A stretch of 35,071 nucleotides of DNA, taken from the NCBI GenBank assembly GCA_002786025.1, contig NHNW01000105.1, forward strand, positions 1 through 35,071. The letters run 5' to 3'. The notes beneath the pieces are model-generated. The model saw nothing but the letters and a program-made list of their open reading frames with translations, searched no databases and had not been told where the DNA came from. Both the position numbers and the translations under genes were made by a program. Shown piece after piece: positions 1-11,150 of this stretch (position 1 is the first letter of the stretch; every line of letters begins with the position of its first letter). The DNA comes from Zasmidium citrigriseum (Eukaryota; Ascomycota; Dothideomycetes; Mycosphaerellales; Mycosphaerellaceae).

Positions 1-870
1 TCTAGCCTTTCCGCGTAATAGGGTTAGCTAGAGCTATCTTACCTCTATATACTTAGCTAGGTTACCTAACTTAATTTCCTCGACCTAGTTATTAAATAGG
101 AGTTTATACGTATATAAACAAATAAGAAGTTCTAGCCTACGACTAAGGACTAGGATATTAAATCTTTACCCGTATTCCCCTTCGACCTTAAGTTATAGTT
201 TAAATAGTATAAGCGCTTAGCCTTACCTATCTCTACGCGTACTAGCTACGATTCCGACGACTCTAATAAGGACGACGAAGACGACTAGGAGGGTAATAAG
301 GATAAGTAGCCCGACGTTAAGCTATACGAAGGGCCCTATAGCCCTACTATAACCTCCCTTACTTAGCGTAATATTTATCTTTTCTATAACTACGATATCG
401 TACTACTTAAGTCTAGCGACCTTTTTGCTTAGCCTTATCGTAATCTATTCTCCTATAGCTTACCCGATTCCGAAATCTCCGACAACTTCGCCGCCTCTAC
501 TAACTATAATTATTTTATTACTAAGGTCGCTACGAGATTAAACCTCTATCCTATATTAATTTAGATTAAGTATAGATATCCTTATTAGTATAAGCGTATT
601 AATCTCCGCGGCTCTAGCTATCTATTACGTATTATTTAATATTCTCTTAAGAAGCGTAAGTACCTTCGCTTTAAAGTCTACGACTACGAGCCTAGAGCGT
701 TACTCGCTAATATTACGAACGCTTAGATTACTTTAAATACGAAGCGTAAGGCAGATTTTATTTCGTAACCTAAGAGGAATTAGTCTACTACTAGTACCTA
801 CTATATCTATATCTTTAGGCTAATCTTACTCTTACCTAGCTTAGTATATTATATATTATAGGAATTAAGA
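1..870 (+). pseudogene. RIP-degraded unknown gene, 3' part (copy A)
   Basis: Frame 1 from the window edge to about 870 is interrupted only by TAA/TAG, as expected for lost Gln/Trp codons. It contains an acidic Ser/Asp stretch (residues like SYDSDDSNKDDEDD near 246-287), then a more ordered part rich in Leu, Tyr and Arg, and a basic stretch with KKRKYLRFK near 650-680. The 5' part lies at the other end of the window (see the entry at 31,982-33,115). I do not recognise the family. It lies head to head with nothing obvious and tail to tail with the minus-strand relic ending near 1,050. It cannot encode a protein now. Confidence 0.55.
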
Positions 871-2826
871 TATTATATATGTTCTCCGTTTCTTCCCTCT
901 TAGTTAAGTACTATTTATCTTCTTCCTAACGTATTTATCGTATTAAGTTTACTATTTACTCTACTCGTACCTTATATTTAGTAAATCTATTACGACTATA
1001 TCTACTTAAGCTTCCTTGTATAATACTTCTAATATCCTAAAGATTATAGCTATACCTCCTTAAATTATACCCTAGCGATATTATCTTACTAACTACCTAC
1101 TTATTATCTCTATACTCTTAAGATCTCCTACCTAACTATATATCTCGCGTCTTTATAGAGTATTAGTATAATACGGTAGACGAGCCGCGTTACTACGTTA
1201 GTAGTAGATTTCCTATAACCTAGAAATACCTTCGAGTATAGGTAGTTTAGTTCGGCTCTTAGAAACGCGCTTAGTCGTAACTACTCTATACGTCTCTAGT
1301 AGGCCTACTATAGCCTCTATAACTAGCCGATTATATTTCGTATCTTAAAGCTACTAGATAAGTTCTACTTCGTAATACTATCTCCTCCCTTAAGATCCCT
1401 CGTATAATCTTTTAGGATATATAGTATATAGAGCGATCGTATATCGTCGTCCTTAAATAGAATAACTTTCTTATTCCCTACGTCCTAGCTCCTAAAACCG
1501 ATAAAGGTTAGTTTACCGTCTAGGATACTAGTCTCTATACCCTAGCGCGCCTTAATAACCCTCTCTATATAGAAGACGTCCTATAGCGTATATAGTACTA
1601 GCTCGAAGTCTACTCGTATATCTATAATTATATAGCGTACCTTTCGCTACTACTATAGGATTTATCGATAGTCGTCTTAGGTGCCTATAAAGGCTATGTA
1701 TTTTCCGAATCTCTTATACTATTTCTAGGCCCCTAGTAGACCTAGCTCTAATATCGCTACGTTAGTCTATTGCTTTACGTCGTCTTTCTCTCGCTAGTCG
1801 ATATTATACTTCTATATCTCCTAGAAGCTCTAAGTATAGATCGTAACCCGTAGCGCGTAGTAGATTAGGTAGCCCTCTAATACCTTTAGTACGAACGTCT
1901 CTAGGTAGTCCGTATCGAGATCTAGCTCTAGGGCGTATACGATCGTACTAGGGACCGTATACTCTATCGTAATCTCCCCTTTCGCGACGGATATTACTAG
2001 GATTATTAGATCGTATATCGCCTTCAACTTTAGATACTTATAACTATTACGTTCCTCTACTAGTTTCGTAGTAGCTCCCTATACTAGCTCTATAGTAGCT
2101 TAAGTCGTATGTACCCTTCTTAGCGGTTAGACGCTATTATACTATACTCTTCTTATAGCCTCTAGATACGCGCCGTATATAATCTCGTTTACTATATTAG
2201 CTAGTATATCTATAGTATAAAGTATATCGAAGTCTCCTCGGCTCCTACTATATATAATCTCTTCTAGATACTATAGCGCGAATACTAACGGTCCTACCTA
2301 AGAGCCGTCTACTATAACTCTACTACGTATAGTCCCTACGCTAAAGCCCCCTCCTAACTTATAAATCCTTCGTAGCGCTCTTAGTAAAGCGAAGCTCTAG
2401 AGTCCCTAGTCGAAGTATCTACTCGTTACTATCTTATACTTCCGAGCTAGTTCCTTACTACTAGTAACGATAACCTTAGCGTAGCTAAGCTAGAATATCT
2501 AAGCTAAGAATCGATTAAACTCTTCGAGTACCTATACCTAATTCGACTCTTATAGTACCCTCTTATACGGTACTTCTTCGTACTTTATCCCTACCTTCTT
2601 CCGCTAAATACGTACTAGTACTATATCTATTATAAGCGCCGCGTTAAGGTCGAACTTTTTAGTATATTCTTTAATATATCGATTTCGGCGGTCTATAATC
2701 GACGAGTACTAGCCTATTAACGTCTTCTTCGGTAGGTAATATAGTAGTATAATTATTAGAGAATCTAGCGTTCTAGATAGGTATACTAGATCCTTATCTA
2801 GAAACTCTAGATCTCGCTCCTTAATA
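1..2826 (+). repeat. Direct repeat, copy A (unit length 32,245 bp)
   Basis: This segment matches 32,246-35,071 base for base wherever I compared the two, in the same orientation and ending exactly at the window edge. The match includes the six unmutated CpA/TpG sites of the first kilobase. The window therefore holds one 32,245-bp unit plus an overlap, from a circle, a tandem array or an assembler's circular path. It carries the 3' part of one plus-strand relic and much of one minus-strand relic. Confidence 0.97.
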
Positions 2827-3950
2827 TAGTATATTATATCGTACTATAGTAATAGGATCTAGGCTTCTATCTTATCCGCCTAGTACTATATCGTCTCGTC
2901 GATAAGTATAGTATCGTAATACTATACGAGTAGCTCTCGGATATTATCTACTCCTATCGTAGAGTCTAGCGAGTATATATCCCGTTAAGCCTTTAACTAT
3001 TCTTAGAATCCCTTACGATATTTCTTTAGTATTAGGTTAAGTATTCGCCGTATAAACTTTCTCGAGGCCTTTACTAGTTCTTACGCGCTACTCGTATTAT
3101 CTATATTAGATATCTTATCTACCTCGGACGCTTCTAGCTCGGCTAATAATAGGTCTTCGCTAGGCCCGCTTAGACTACTAATATCTTCTTTAGTTCTATC
3201 TTACTCTTCTAGCTCCTTATAATTTAAGCCTAAGTAGACTACCTCTATCTACTCCCTTACGGTATCTACTAGTACTATATTAAACTCGCCGTCGTCGTTA
3301 CTTATCTCGTCGTCTTCGCCTTCGACTATACTTAATCCCTCTCTACTACTAAAGCCTTAGTCCGAATTACCTATTTTAATATCTACCCTATTAGCCCTTA
3401 ACTTAGCTAGTACTACGCCTTAGCCCTCGAGGCTAAACTAGTCGTTATCTTCCTCGCTACTAGTAGATCCTAGCTTTTCCCCTTATACTAGCTATAACGT
3501 CTTACTACGCTTACGTCGTCCCTCTCTAGCCGTAGGTAGGTTAGGGTTATTATTATTAGTATCGATCGAGGCTAGACGCTATCGTTTCTCTAGGTAGGCG
3601 GTATATAGAGTAGAGCTTATTAAGTCTATTATATCCGTTAGTATATTATAACCCGCTAGTTATTTCGCTAGCTAATTATTAAGAATCGTCTTATCCTCCT
3701 CTTTCGTCGCTATAGGAATAGTATCCTAGCCTAGCCTCCTCTCTAGTCTCGTCCTATTCGTACTCTAGTACTCGTTAAGGTTAGATTCCTATATAGCTAG
3801 TCGTATTATAAGTAGGTCGTCGTCGCTCGACTTCCGCCTAACTATTAATATTACTTTTAGACCTCGCTATATATAATTCGCGATACCCTACTACCTAGGC
3901 TTACTCGCGCTACTAATTATACCCCCCGCCCTATATATTAGAGTTAGTAA
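1050..3950 (-). pseudogene. RIP-degraded large unknown gene
   Basis: Read right to left, one frame can be followed for most of about 950 codons with only TAA/TAG interruptions. The N-terminal third (about 3,950-3,120) is acidic and Ser-rich, so probably disordered. The remainder looks folded and helical: stretches such as KASRKFIRRILNLILKKY near 3,085-3,030, FALLRALRRIYKLGGGFSVG near 2,395-2,335, and AFLRAELNYLYSKVFLGYRK near 1,265-1,205. The short open stretch 1,830-2,027 is a stop-free piece of this frame, not a gene of its own. I do not recognise the family. Its right boundary is set by the loss of a coherent frame, so it is approximate. Confidence 0.55.
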
Positions 3951-4559
3951 GTACTATTATATATTTAAGCCCGCCGTCTTATATTACTACTAGTAGAGTT
4001 ATTATCGTATTAGCGGATATAGGTAGCTAATTTGTCCCTATTTTCGATAGTAGGGATATTTCCGCTTTCTACTTAGCGTTATATTATTTCTTAGTAGGCG
4101 ACTAGCGGTAGCTATATAATCTATAGTCTCTCCTCTACCTAGTATCCCTAGCCTCCTTAGTAACGCCTTCCTTAGTATAGGTCTCGTATCTAGTCTCGCG
4201 CTTACTTATACTCTTATATCTAGTAACGATAGTTACTATTGCTTAGTTACGAGCTCTATAAACGAATACCTTACTAGGTTAAGCCTATAACTCTATAACC
4301 TACCCCTACTCTTATATTCTTCGATAGTAGTTATTTATCCTTTTATTCTACTACTCTAAGTTTTATAGTACTAGCTATAGGATATAAATTTGTATCTACT
4401 ATTAGCCTAAGCGGCCCTCTCCTTAATTCTATATCTACGTTACTTTCCCTTTAACCTATATAACTCCTATACTCCCTCTCGTATTAAACTTGTCCTATAT
4501 AATCGCTATTATCTCCTTATCTATATCGCTATTTCTTACTCTTACTCTCGCCTATATAA

Positions 4560-5330
4560 GTAATAATACCCGCGAACTACCTATCTTCGTTAAATACTAC
4601 TCGGTCTTTACCTAGTAGTCCTTAATAAATAGTTAGCCCTTATATATATATTATAGTAGTACTTTCGAAGACTTACCTCCTACGTAAACGCCTTTCGCTA
4701 GTAAAGGAAATTCCTAATACGGACCGACTACGCTAAAGTCGAACTCCTCGTAGTTTCTAAAATAGTAAGGATACTTACGACGGCCCTACGACCTATTCCT
4801 TATAAATAAATCCTAGCCTTTTACTATAGCTCTAAGGATTTAGTCTAGTTTGTACTAGGTATTAGGGCCCGTCTTAAGATCGTTAGTATTCTCCTTAACG
4901 TCTAAAGGGGTCCTCGAATATACTACTACGTAGGCACTCTACTATTTCGCTCTTATAAATCCCCTATTAGTACTTACTTATATATTCTAATCCTTATACT
5001 ATACGTTAACCGCTATTAGGTATTAGATATACTATAATAGCTATCGTATCGCTAGGTCTTTAAAGTCTACCCGTATCCCCTAAAGCTATTATATAGCTAT
5101 TAGTATAGCTAAAGCTTTTTAATAGATTACCGCTATTATTGTCTCCCTCGCGTAGACCTTCGTCGTAAAGCTAGGTACGTATAGATTAACTATCGCTAAT
5201 CTAGTTAGTATCGCTAATATAGTTTATATTATATATAATAGCGAGGAGATTCGTAGGTATCGTTAGAGTTCGTAGCGGCGATCTAGCTAAGGTTTAGGTG
5301 TCGACCTATTGTTTAGTTCGTATAAGAGGT
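4560..5330 (+). pseudogene. RIP-degraded unknown gene fragment
   Basis: A plus-strand frame starting near 4,600 runs for about 230 codons with TAA/TAG interruptions only. Readable parts include AKVELLVVSKIVRILTTALR near 4,734-4,790 and RGPRIYYYVGTLLFRSYKS near 4,910-4,970, followed by a long hydrophobic/Tyr-rich part. Many Tyr were probably His or Cys before RIP. Family not recognised. The region 3,960-4,560 to its left shows no frame I trust on either strand. It could be an internal exon of a larger gene. Confidence 0.4.
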
Positions 5331-5499
5331 AAAATTCGTCTATAGTAGCCTAGGTAAAGTTGTAAGTAAATAGTATCTATCTTTTCTATCTATATAAGCT
5401 TCGCTATCCTACTACTCTATCTTCTTAGTATTCTACCCCCTTACTCGTCTACTCCTTTACTACTTTAAAGGATTAAGATCCTATATTTACTATTAGCTC

Positions 5500-6000
5500 T
5501 AAAAGCTACTACTTAGTAGTATACCTTATAGTAATAAACTTAATAGATAGACCCCTACGATAGTTAACGTCGTCGCTAAATAGTAATATACTAGGTGCCT
5601 CTCTCGCTCTACTAATTTAGTAGAAGTAGTCGACGACTATTCTATATATCCGCGGTTACGATCGCCTCCTCGATATTTAGAGCTTTATTTAGTTCTCTAT
5701 ACCTTATCTAGGGTGTCGGCCGTCGCTATTTACTTTTTCCGCGATTTTGTCGCCTAGTTCTTATAGTAGAATAGTATCGACTATCTAGAGTACTTGCTCG
5801 AGCTCGTTATCCTTCTATTTAAAGAGATTTAATAAGAACGAGGCGGTATTGTCCTTACGGTTTAATAATTCGCGACGGCTCGTAGTATCGTTCTATTAAG
5901 CTACTCTTATCGCAAGGTATATTTTAGTAGTCCTAGAGAGTCGCGTATACCCTTCCTATTAATTCTTGTAAGCTATATTACGACTTAGCGACGTAGCGCG
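5500..6000 (-). pseudogene. RIP-degraded unknown gene fragment
   Basis: On the minus strand a coherent frame runs from about 5,990 down to 5,690. It includes RRELLNRKDNTASFLLNLFK and then ELGDKIAEKVNSDGRHPR. A second frame continues from about 5,690 to 5,500 with KLVERERHLVYYYLATTLTI. The frame change may be a small indel or a degraded intron; no clear splice sites were found. The first part is charged and helical, the second hydrophobic. Family not recognised. Boundaries are approximate. Confidence 0.4.
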
Positions 6001-6279
6001 GAATATACTTTACGATACGCTAGTACTCTAGTAGAGACGTATCTATATTATATAATATTAGAGGTAGTATAACCGTAGAGCGTCTAATTAAATCTTATTA
6101 GGTTATAAGGCCTCGAAAAGTAAGTCCCCTCTTAGATTTAGTAGATAAATACCTAGCCTACTAATATAGCGTTATCCCGTTACGTACTTCCCTCTAAAGC
6201 TATATAAGTTACGTTTCTAATTCGACTCGCCTCGCCCGCGCCCTTTAGACCTTAATTCTCCTAACCTTCGATTTCGTAT

Positions 6280-7115
6280 ACTAGTATCGCTACTATACGC
6301 TTCCGTACTATTTCTATTATCTCTTATTTATTTCTGCTACTACTTACCTCGCTATTATCGTCGCTAATAGATTTATCGCTATAGCCCCTATAGAAGGGAT
6401 ATAGGACGTAGAGTCTACTAACTACTTACTCGCGATTACTATACTATATAGCCCGTAAGCGCTATGCCTATACGCCTTATTCGATACTAATATTCTATAG
6501 TATACCTTCTCCGAACCTAACCTACGTATAGCCTACCTTATCTCTACTTAACGATATTTTCGATTTCGAACGACTCTTCGACCCTCTTCCGGGGAATAAG
6601 CTATATAACCTTTAATTAAAGTATTATCTTCCTAAGAAGACCTTACTATCCTCGATTATACTAAGAGTTACTCTAACGTCCTAGTTATCCGCTAAGCGTA
6701 GGACTCGTCGTAGTCTTTACGAAGTCCTAATAGAGTAATAGTAGGTGTTTCTAAAGCCGCAAAACAAGCGTCCGGGTCCTAAAGGGCCCCGTCTAGACCT
6801 TCGTCGACTATAAGCCTAGTATATATAGTATTCGATTAAGCCTAAGTAGTAGTACGTACTATTAGATACTAAAACGAGGAGTTCGCGAAAGGAGCTTATT
6901 AAATATACCTACGTTAGCTTAATCGAGGAGGTAGAGGGAGAGGATAGTATAGTTAAATATTCTTAGTATTTATAGAAGGGGTATATATATAGGAGATATA
7001 CTATAGGGCGAAGGCGGTATAGCGAGAAGAAGTAGTAGAGTATTAATAGATACTCGCGGTATATATATACTAGCTAGAAATACGTAGAGCTAGGCGAGGA
7101 GTAATAAAACTATTA
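6280..7115 (+). pseudogene. RIP-degraded unknown gene, basic C-terminal half
   Basis: A plus-strand frame of about 275 codons with only TAA/TAG stops. It reads NDIFDFERLFDPLPGNKLYN near 6,548-6,607, then a strongly basic part (LSAKRRTRRSLYEVLIE near 6,687-6,736; NKRPGPKGPRLDLRRL near 6,763-6,810), and ends in KYVELGEE just before a double TAA near 7,105. Basic, Gln-rich composition (many TAG/TAA in runs) suggests a nucleic-acid-binding or disordered region, but that is inference. It converges on the minus-strand relic at 7,165-8,700. Family not recognised. Confidence 0.5.
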
Positions 7116-7164
7116 TATACGATACTATTCTACGCTTACCTTATCCGCTAGCCCTTATAAGCAA

Positions 7165-8700
7165 TTATTTATATCCCTTATATAATTTCTTCTTCTTCGA
7201 ACCCTTTGTCCTAGGAAGTCGCTCGTTTAGTAGCGTATTCTATACACCCTATTCGTTATATATCGCCGCTAGATCTAGATCGAAGCCTTTATATATTAAC
7301 TTCGTATTCTTAGATAGTAGTCTCTACTTTAAGCGAAGGGATCTTCTACGGTCGACTTAGTCTTTATATTAGTTAGAGCTTATAGTAGTATAAAGGCTTT
7401 ATATTTAGTCTATTATATTAGGTTAGATTTTCCTTTAGCGTATAGTATAGACCTTCTAGAGCCTACCTTCTCGTTCGTCCTTTAGGTACTAGGATATCGC
7501 CGAGCTACTACCGTAGTCTTCTAGTAATAGAAGAGAAGTAACCGAGTATACTTAATAGTAGGGGTCTACTTCTATTACGTTTTTATTAGGTAACGGGTCT
7601 TTAGTCCTACGAATTTATATAAACTTACTACTATCTTCTCCTCCCTCTTAATCCTATAATCGCTTTAAGCTATCTCTATTAGGTACTCTCGTTCCCGCCG
7701 TACTTATATAGAAGGGGAGTTACTAGGAACCTATAGGTAGCTTACTATCTAGCGTCTCTTTAATATAGGCGGCTAGTACGTCGATATCTCTAAAGTTAGA
7801 GGATATAGAGGGCTCGAGGGTATAGACCCGTATATTAGTAATAATAGCCGAGCCTATACTTATATTATACTAGGTTAATAATTCTATAGGGCTCTAGGGT
7901 ATCTTACTATCTATATTATCCTACTACGCTTCCCTAGCGGTAGCCTCGCTCTCGAAATCGCTTACCGTAAGTAATAGATTAGTCTCGCGCTATATCTTAC
8001 TAACTTTTTCTACCTTACCCTTTAGCTCCTCTTTAATCGTAGGGTTGCTTTTAAACTCTCTAATCGTTAGTAGTAGGGTAGCCTAGTAGTAGTTATTAGG
8101 TATTACCTTTAAAGAGTTAAGTAGCAGTACTAGATCCCCTCTATATAACGTACTCGACGTAGCTATTAAGCTATCGTTATTAATACTATATACTAAAGTA
8201 CTAATATTAGGCCTAGCTAGTCCTTCGACTAGATCCCTATTCGATACCTATTCGCTCTCTAATCCTAAATCCCCTAGCGAATCGTCTAAGAAGCTCTCGC
8301 TCTATAGCTCTAGTATATAAGGACTATAAATCGTACCTCGTATCGATAATACTAGTAATATCGCGTATTTATCTTATATACTATTATTATTAGTAGGCGT
8401 AGTATTACGATTACCTGTACCTATCGCCTTATATATTAATAGCGCGGATAGTATATTAGAGTCGGATATCTCGTCTAAGAGTTTACTAGTTATTATATAT
8501 CTAGTCCTATCCTCGCTCTTAGCTTCTACTCGAGTATATACGTCTCGTTCTAGAGGACCTATCTTAGTTATAGGGACCTTCTTACTAATACTATTCGAAG
8601 TATTAGTTCTACCTTCTATCCTACTACCCTAGCGGTAGTCTCCCTAATTAGGGCTCGTAGGCTCGTCCTATATATAAGACTTATATAGAGCTTAATTTAC
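7165..8700 (-). pseudogene. RIP-degraded unknown gene, about 510 codons
   Basis: A single minus-strand frame can be followed from about 8,700 to 7,165 with stops only at TAA/TAG and long clean stretches. Readable parts are SEDRTRYIITSKLLDEISDS near 8,520-8,460, EELKGKVEKVSKI near 8,036-7,998, and ITNIRVYTLEPSISSNFRDI near 7,840-7,780. It ends in an acidic GFEEEEII tail near 7,185. The charged helical middle and acidic tail suggest a soluble protein; no catalytic motif stands out and I do not recognise the family. From 8,700 to 9,480 no frame is convincing on either strand. Confidence 0.55.
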
Positions 8701-9480
8701 TAAAAACGTTAGTAGTAATCCTTACCTATAAAGATCCTCTATCTATTCTCCGTTTAGTCTAAGGTAAGCTATAGCTAGTAGTAATAGGCGTAGGGGGGCT
8801 AGATATAGTTTCTAGACCTACTCTCTAGGGGTATACCTCTATTTATCTCTTTCCTCTATCTAGCTTAATAGTAGATTCGCGGGTATCGAGCGGGTAGTCC
8901 TATAGTCCTCTTAATAGCGATTAATAGCTCGTTTAGTTTAATCGTTTTTATAGGGAGTAGGTATCGAGGAAGATATTTTCGGGGTAGCTATAAGCTTAGG
9001 GATATATAATAATAGGATATATTAGTTATTAGCTATCTTAAGTCCTAGGTAGAGTATATTACTAGTTTAGTAGTATTAGTTAATTTAGTAGAGTAGATAG
9101 GGTAACGTTAGGCGATCCCTATCTAGCGCTAGCTAGGCTAAAGTGTACGTTAGCGGGACTTAAGCTATACGTAGCGATAAATCTCTCCTTACCCGTTAGA
9201 ATATCTCTTATTAAGTAAAGGATCTAGATCGTTATATATATTTTATTCGCTACCGTAGTAAAAGAATAACGCTATAGCTATATAGCGCGTATACTCTTAC
9301 TAGCTATATTATTAGTCTCTACTTCGCTTTATCTACCGCCGTAAAGCTTTTCTTCTTCTCTACGTCTATTTCTATACTATCTTTAAAGCTATTACTAGCG
9401 ACGGTAAGCTCTACTAGCTTACTCTTCGTAGGTCCTTATAAATCCTTTATATAGCTCGTCCGCTATCCCTTACGCCTACT
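8700..9480. other. Unassigned stretch, no convincing gene
   Basis: RIP-mutated DNA between the minus-strand relic on its left and the intron-bearing plus-strand relic on its right. I see no frame with consistent protein-like composition, no tandem repeat and no inverted repeat of note. It may hold promoters of the neighbour genes, but nothing readable remains. Confidence 0.4.
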
Positions 9481-9489
9481 ACGACGACG

Positions 9490-10740
9490 ATATTATATCT
9501 AGTACGACTAATATCTCTATCGAGCCTATAGAGCCTACTAGTAATTATAAGCGGAAGCGTAGCGATAGCTTTATAGTAGCTCGCGACCGCCGCGACTATC
9601 TAAAAGACGCCTTCGTCGCTAAAGAGTATTAGGTAAGTTAGTCTAGCCTAGTAATCTCCTATTTTAATACTAATATCCTTAGCTTAAGGTTAGTAAGGCT
9701 CTCGTCGGCGACGGCTCTAGCTAGGTCTACTACCTCCCTATAAAGGCCTACGTACTTCGTAGCGACTATAGTCCGTATAGGGTTCTAGTTATTCTCCGCT
9801 TCTCCTATAGTAATCTTAATCCTACTATTTAGGAGGCCCTAGTCGAGTAGTATCCGCCGCCGTCTCGCCTCGGCGATCGCGATCTCCTCGAATACTAAAA
9901 GTAGGTTAGCGAATTTACTACTATAGCCCCTAGTCGTAGAGTAACTACGTACTAGTAGCGATTCTATAAGATCCTCGATAAGTACCTTAAGGACTATAAT
10001 TACTACGACGAGACGAATAAGAATAATATCGCTTTCCTAGACTATAAGCTCCTCTAGCGACTCCTTAAGTAGAATAAGTATATTAGTACTACGTCTCCTA
10101 ACCCTATTATAAAATCTTCCTCTAGTAGTATATATAATAGCCTATAGAGCTTCCGTTATTCTTTACTAATATCTTTCTAGCTCGTCCTAAGCCTCCTACG
10201 TCGCCTCCCTTAAACTACCTTTGCCTACTTAAGGTTACTAGCGATCTATTCTATACGCTAAAGGGAACGCTTATTATATATACTCTTAGCTATAATAGTA
10301 GCTAGGGTTAAGATTTTGCTACTTAATTTAAGAGTCGCTATCCGTAAGTCTTTAATATTTACGCGGATACTTACTAGTAGTAAGGAGATAACCTCTTAGG
10401 TTAGTCTATTCTCTTCCGAGTTAGCGGCGAGTCTTAGTATTTTATTAGTTACCTCTTTACGTCGAAGGGATCCGGTTAGGCTATCGATCTACTAGCTAGT
10501 ATCGTTACTACTACGTAGAAGGCTACGAGTTACCTCCTTAAGCTCGTCTATATATTTAACAAGATCCTTAAGAATAAGAATAAAGTTAAGGTTAAGAAGC
10601 TACGAATATCTTAGATTAATTCTAGCTACTTTAAGGTACTATAGATAATAACGAAGTAAGCCTTATAGAAGATTAAGGTCGAAGAGGAGGCTCTTACGTT
10701 AGTTAAAGTTATATCTTTTAATAAATAAGTATTCGTCTAT
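9490..10740 (+). pseudogene. RIP-degraded unknown gene with one intron
   Basis: Exon 1 (about 9,490-9,632) reads EPIEPTSNYKRKRSDSF and RDRRDYLKDAFVAKEY. A 50-bp intron follows, and exon 2 resumes in the frame the splice predicts: KAYVLRSDYSPYRVLVILRF, PPPSRLGDRDLLEY, and RFYKILDKYLKDYNYYDETN near 9,958-10,017. The frame becomes Ser-rich near 10,090-10,140. A final basic/charged part reading NKILKNKNKVKVKKL starts near 10,558 and ends about 10,728. The join between these last parts is less certain. Family not recognised. The intron shows this was a spliced eukaryotic gene, not a transposase shadow. Confidence 0.55.
9633..9682 (+). other. 50-bp spliceosomal intron (RIP-mutated)
   Basis: The intron starts GTAAGT, contains TACTAAT near 9,668-9,674 as a branch site and ends TAG, a CAG changed by RIP. 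Removing it joins exon 1 (codon ...TAG at 9,630-9,632) to exon 2 (CTT at 9,683) in phase 0, and the frame change on the two sides equals the intron length. Length and signals fit Pezizomycotina introns. Confidence 0.7.
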
Positions 10741-11150
10741 AGTCTTATAGCTTTAATATAGTAACAATAGGCTATAATTTTTATCTTTTACTAGGTTAAA
10801 TACATAAAGCAGATAGATAGTCTTACTTCCCTTCTAGGTTATAATAGAGTTACTATCCTAACAATTATAGTAAATTTTTACCGAAGTATCTAGCCGTCCT
10901 CGTTATTACTTAATTAAGCCCGCTAAGATAGTGTCTATTATTCGCGCTAAATTTAGACTTCGCGCTAGGTTATTACCGCTACGCTATAATATCTACGCTT
11001 ATTTACTCTATAGTTTTTAATTTCTACTTTACTTTTATACCCTTCCCTCGCCGTTTTAGTTAATAAAACTCTTCGACCTTTACGCCTTACTAGTAACGTA
11101 CTACCTACCCGCTCTTTCTTTCTTACTATCGTCGCCTTAATTATATAATA
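10740..11150. other. Intergenic stretch with slightly more escaped CpA/TpG
   Basis: No convincing frame. The part 10,755-10,930 is AT-richer and holds several CpA/TpG that escaped (for example near 10,764, 10,802, 10,809 and 10,861). It separates two plus-strand relics and could have held a terminator and promoter, but no recognisable signal remains. Confidence 0.35.

Noticed and set aside
1830..2027. 65-residue minus-strand open frame (and its twin at 34,075-34,272) as a small gene
   Set aside because: It lacks an ATG start (a TTG is used) and is simply a stop-free piece of a relic frame that continues on both sides through TAG/TAA.
8700..8725. Short minus-strand intron (GTAAGG ... TACTAAC ... 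TAG)
   Set aside because: Only 26 bp, too short for a spliceosomal intron; the motifs are likely chance in TA-rich DNA.
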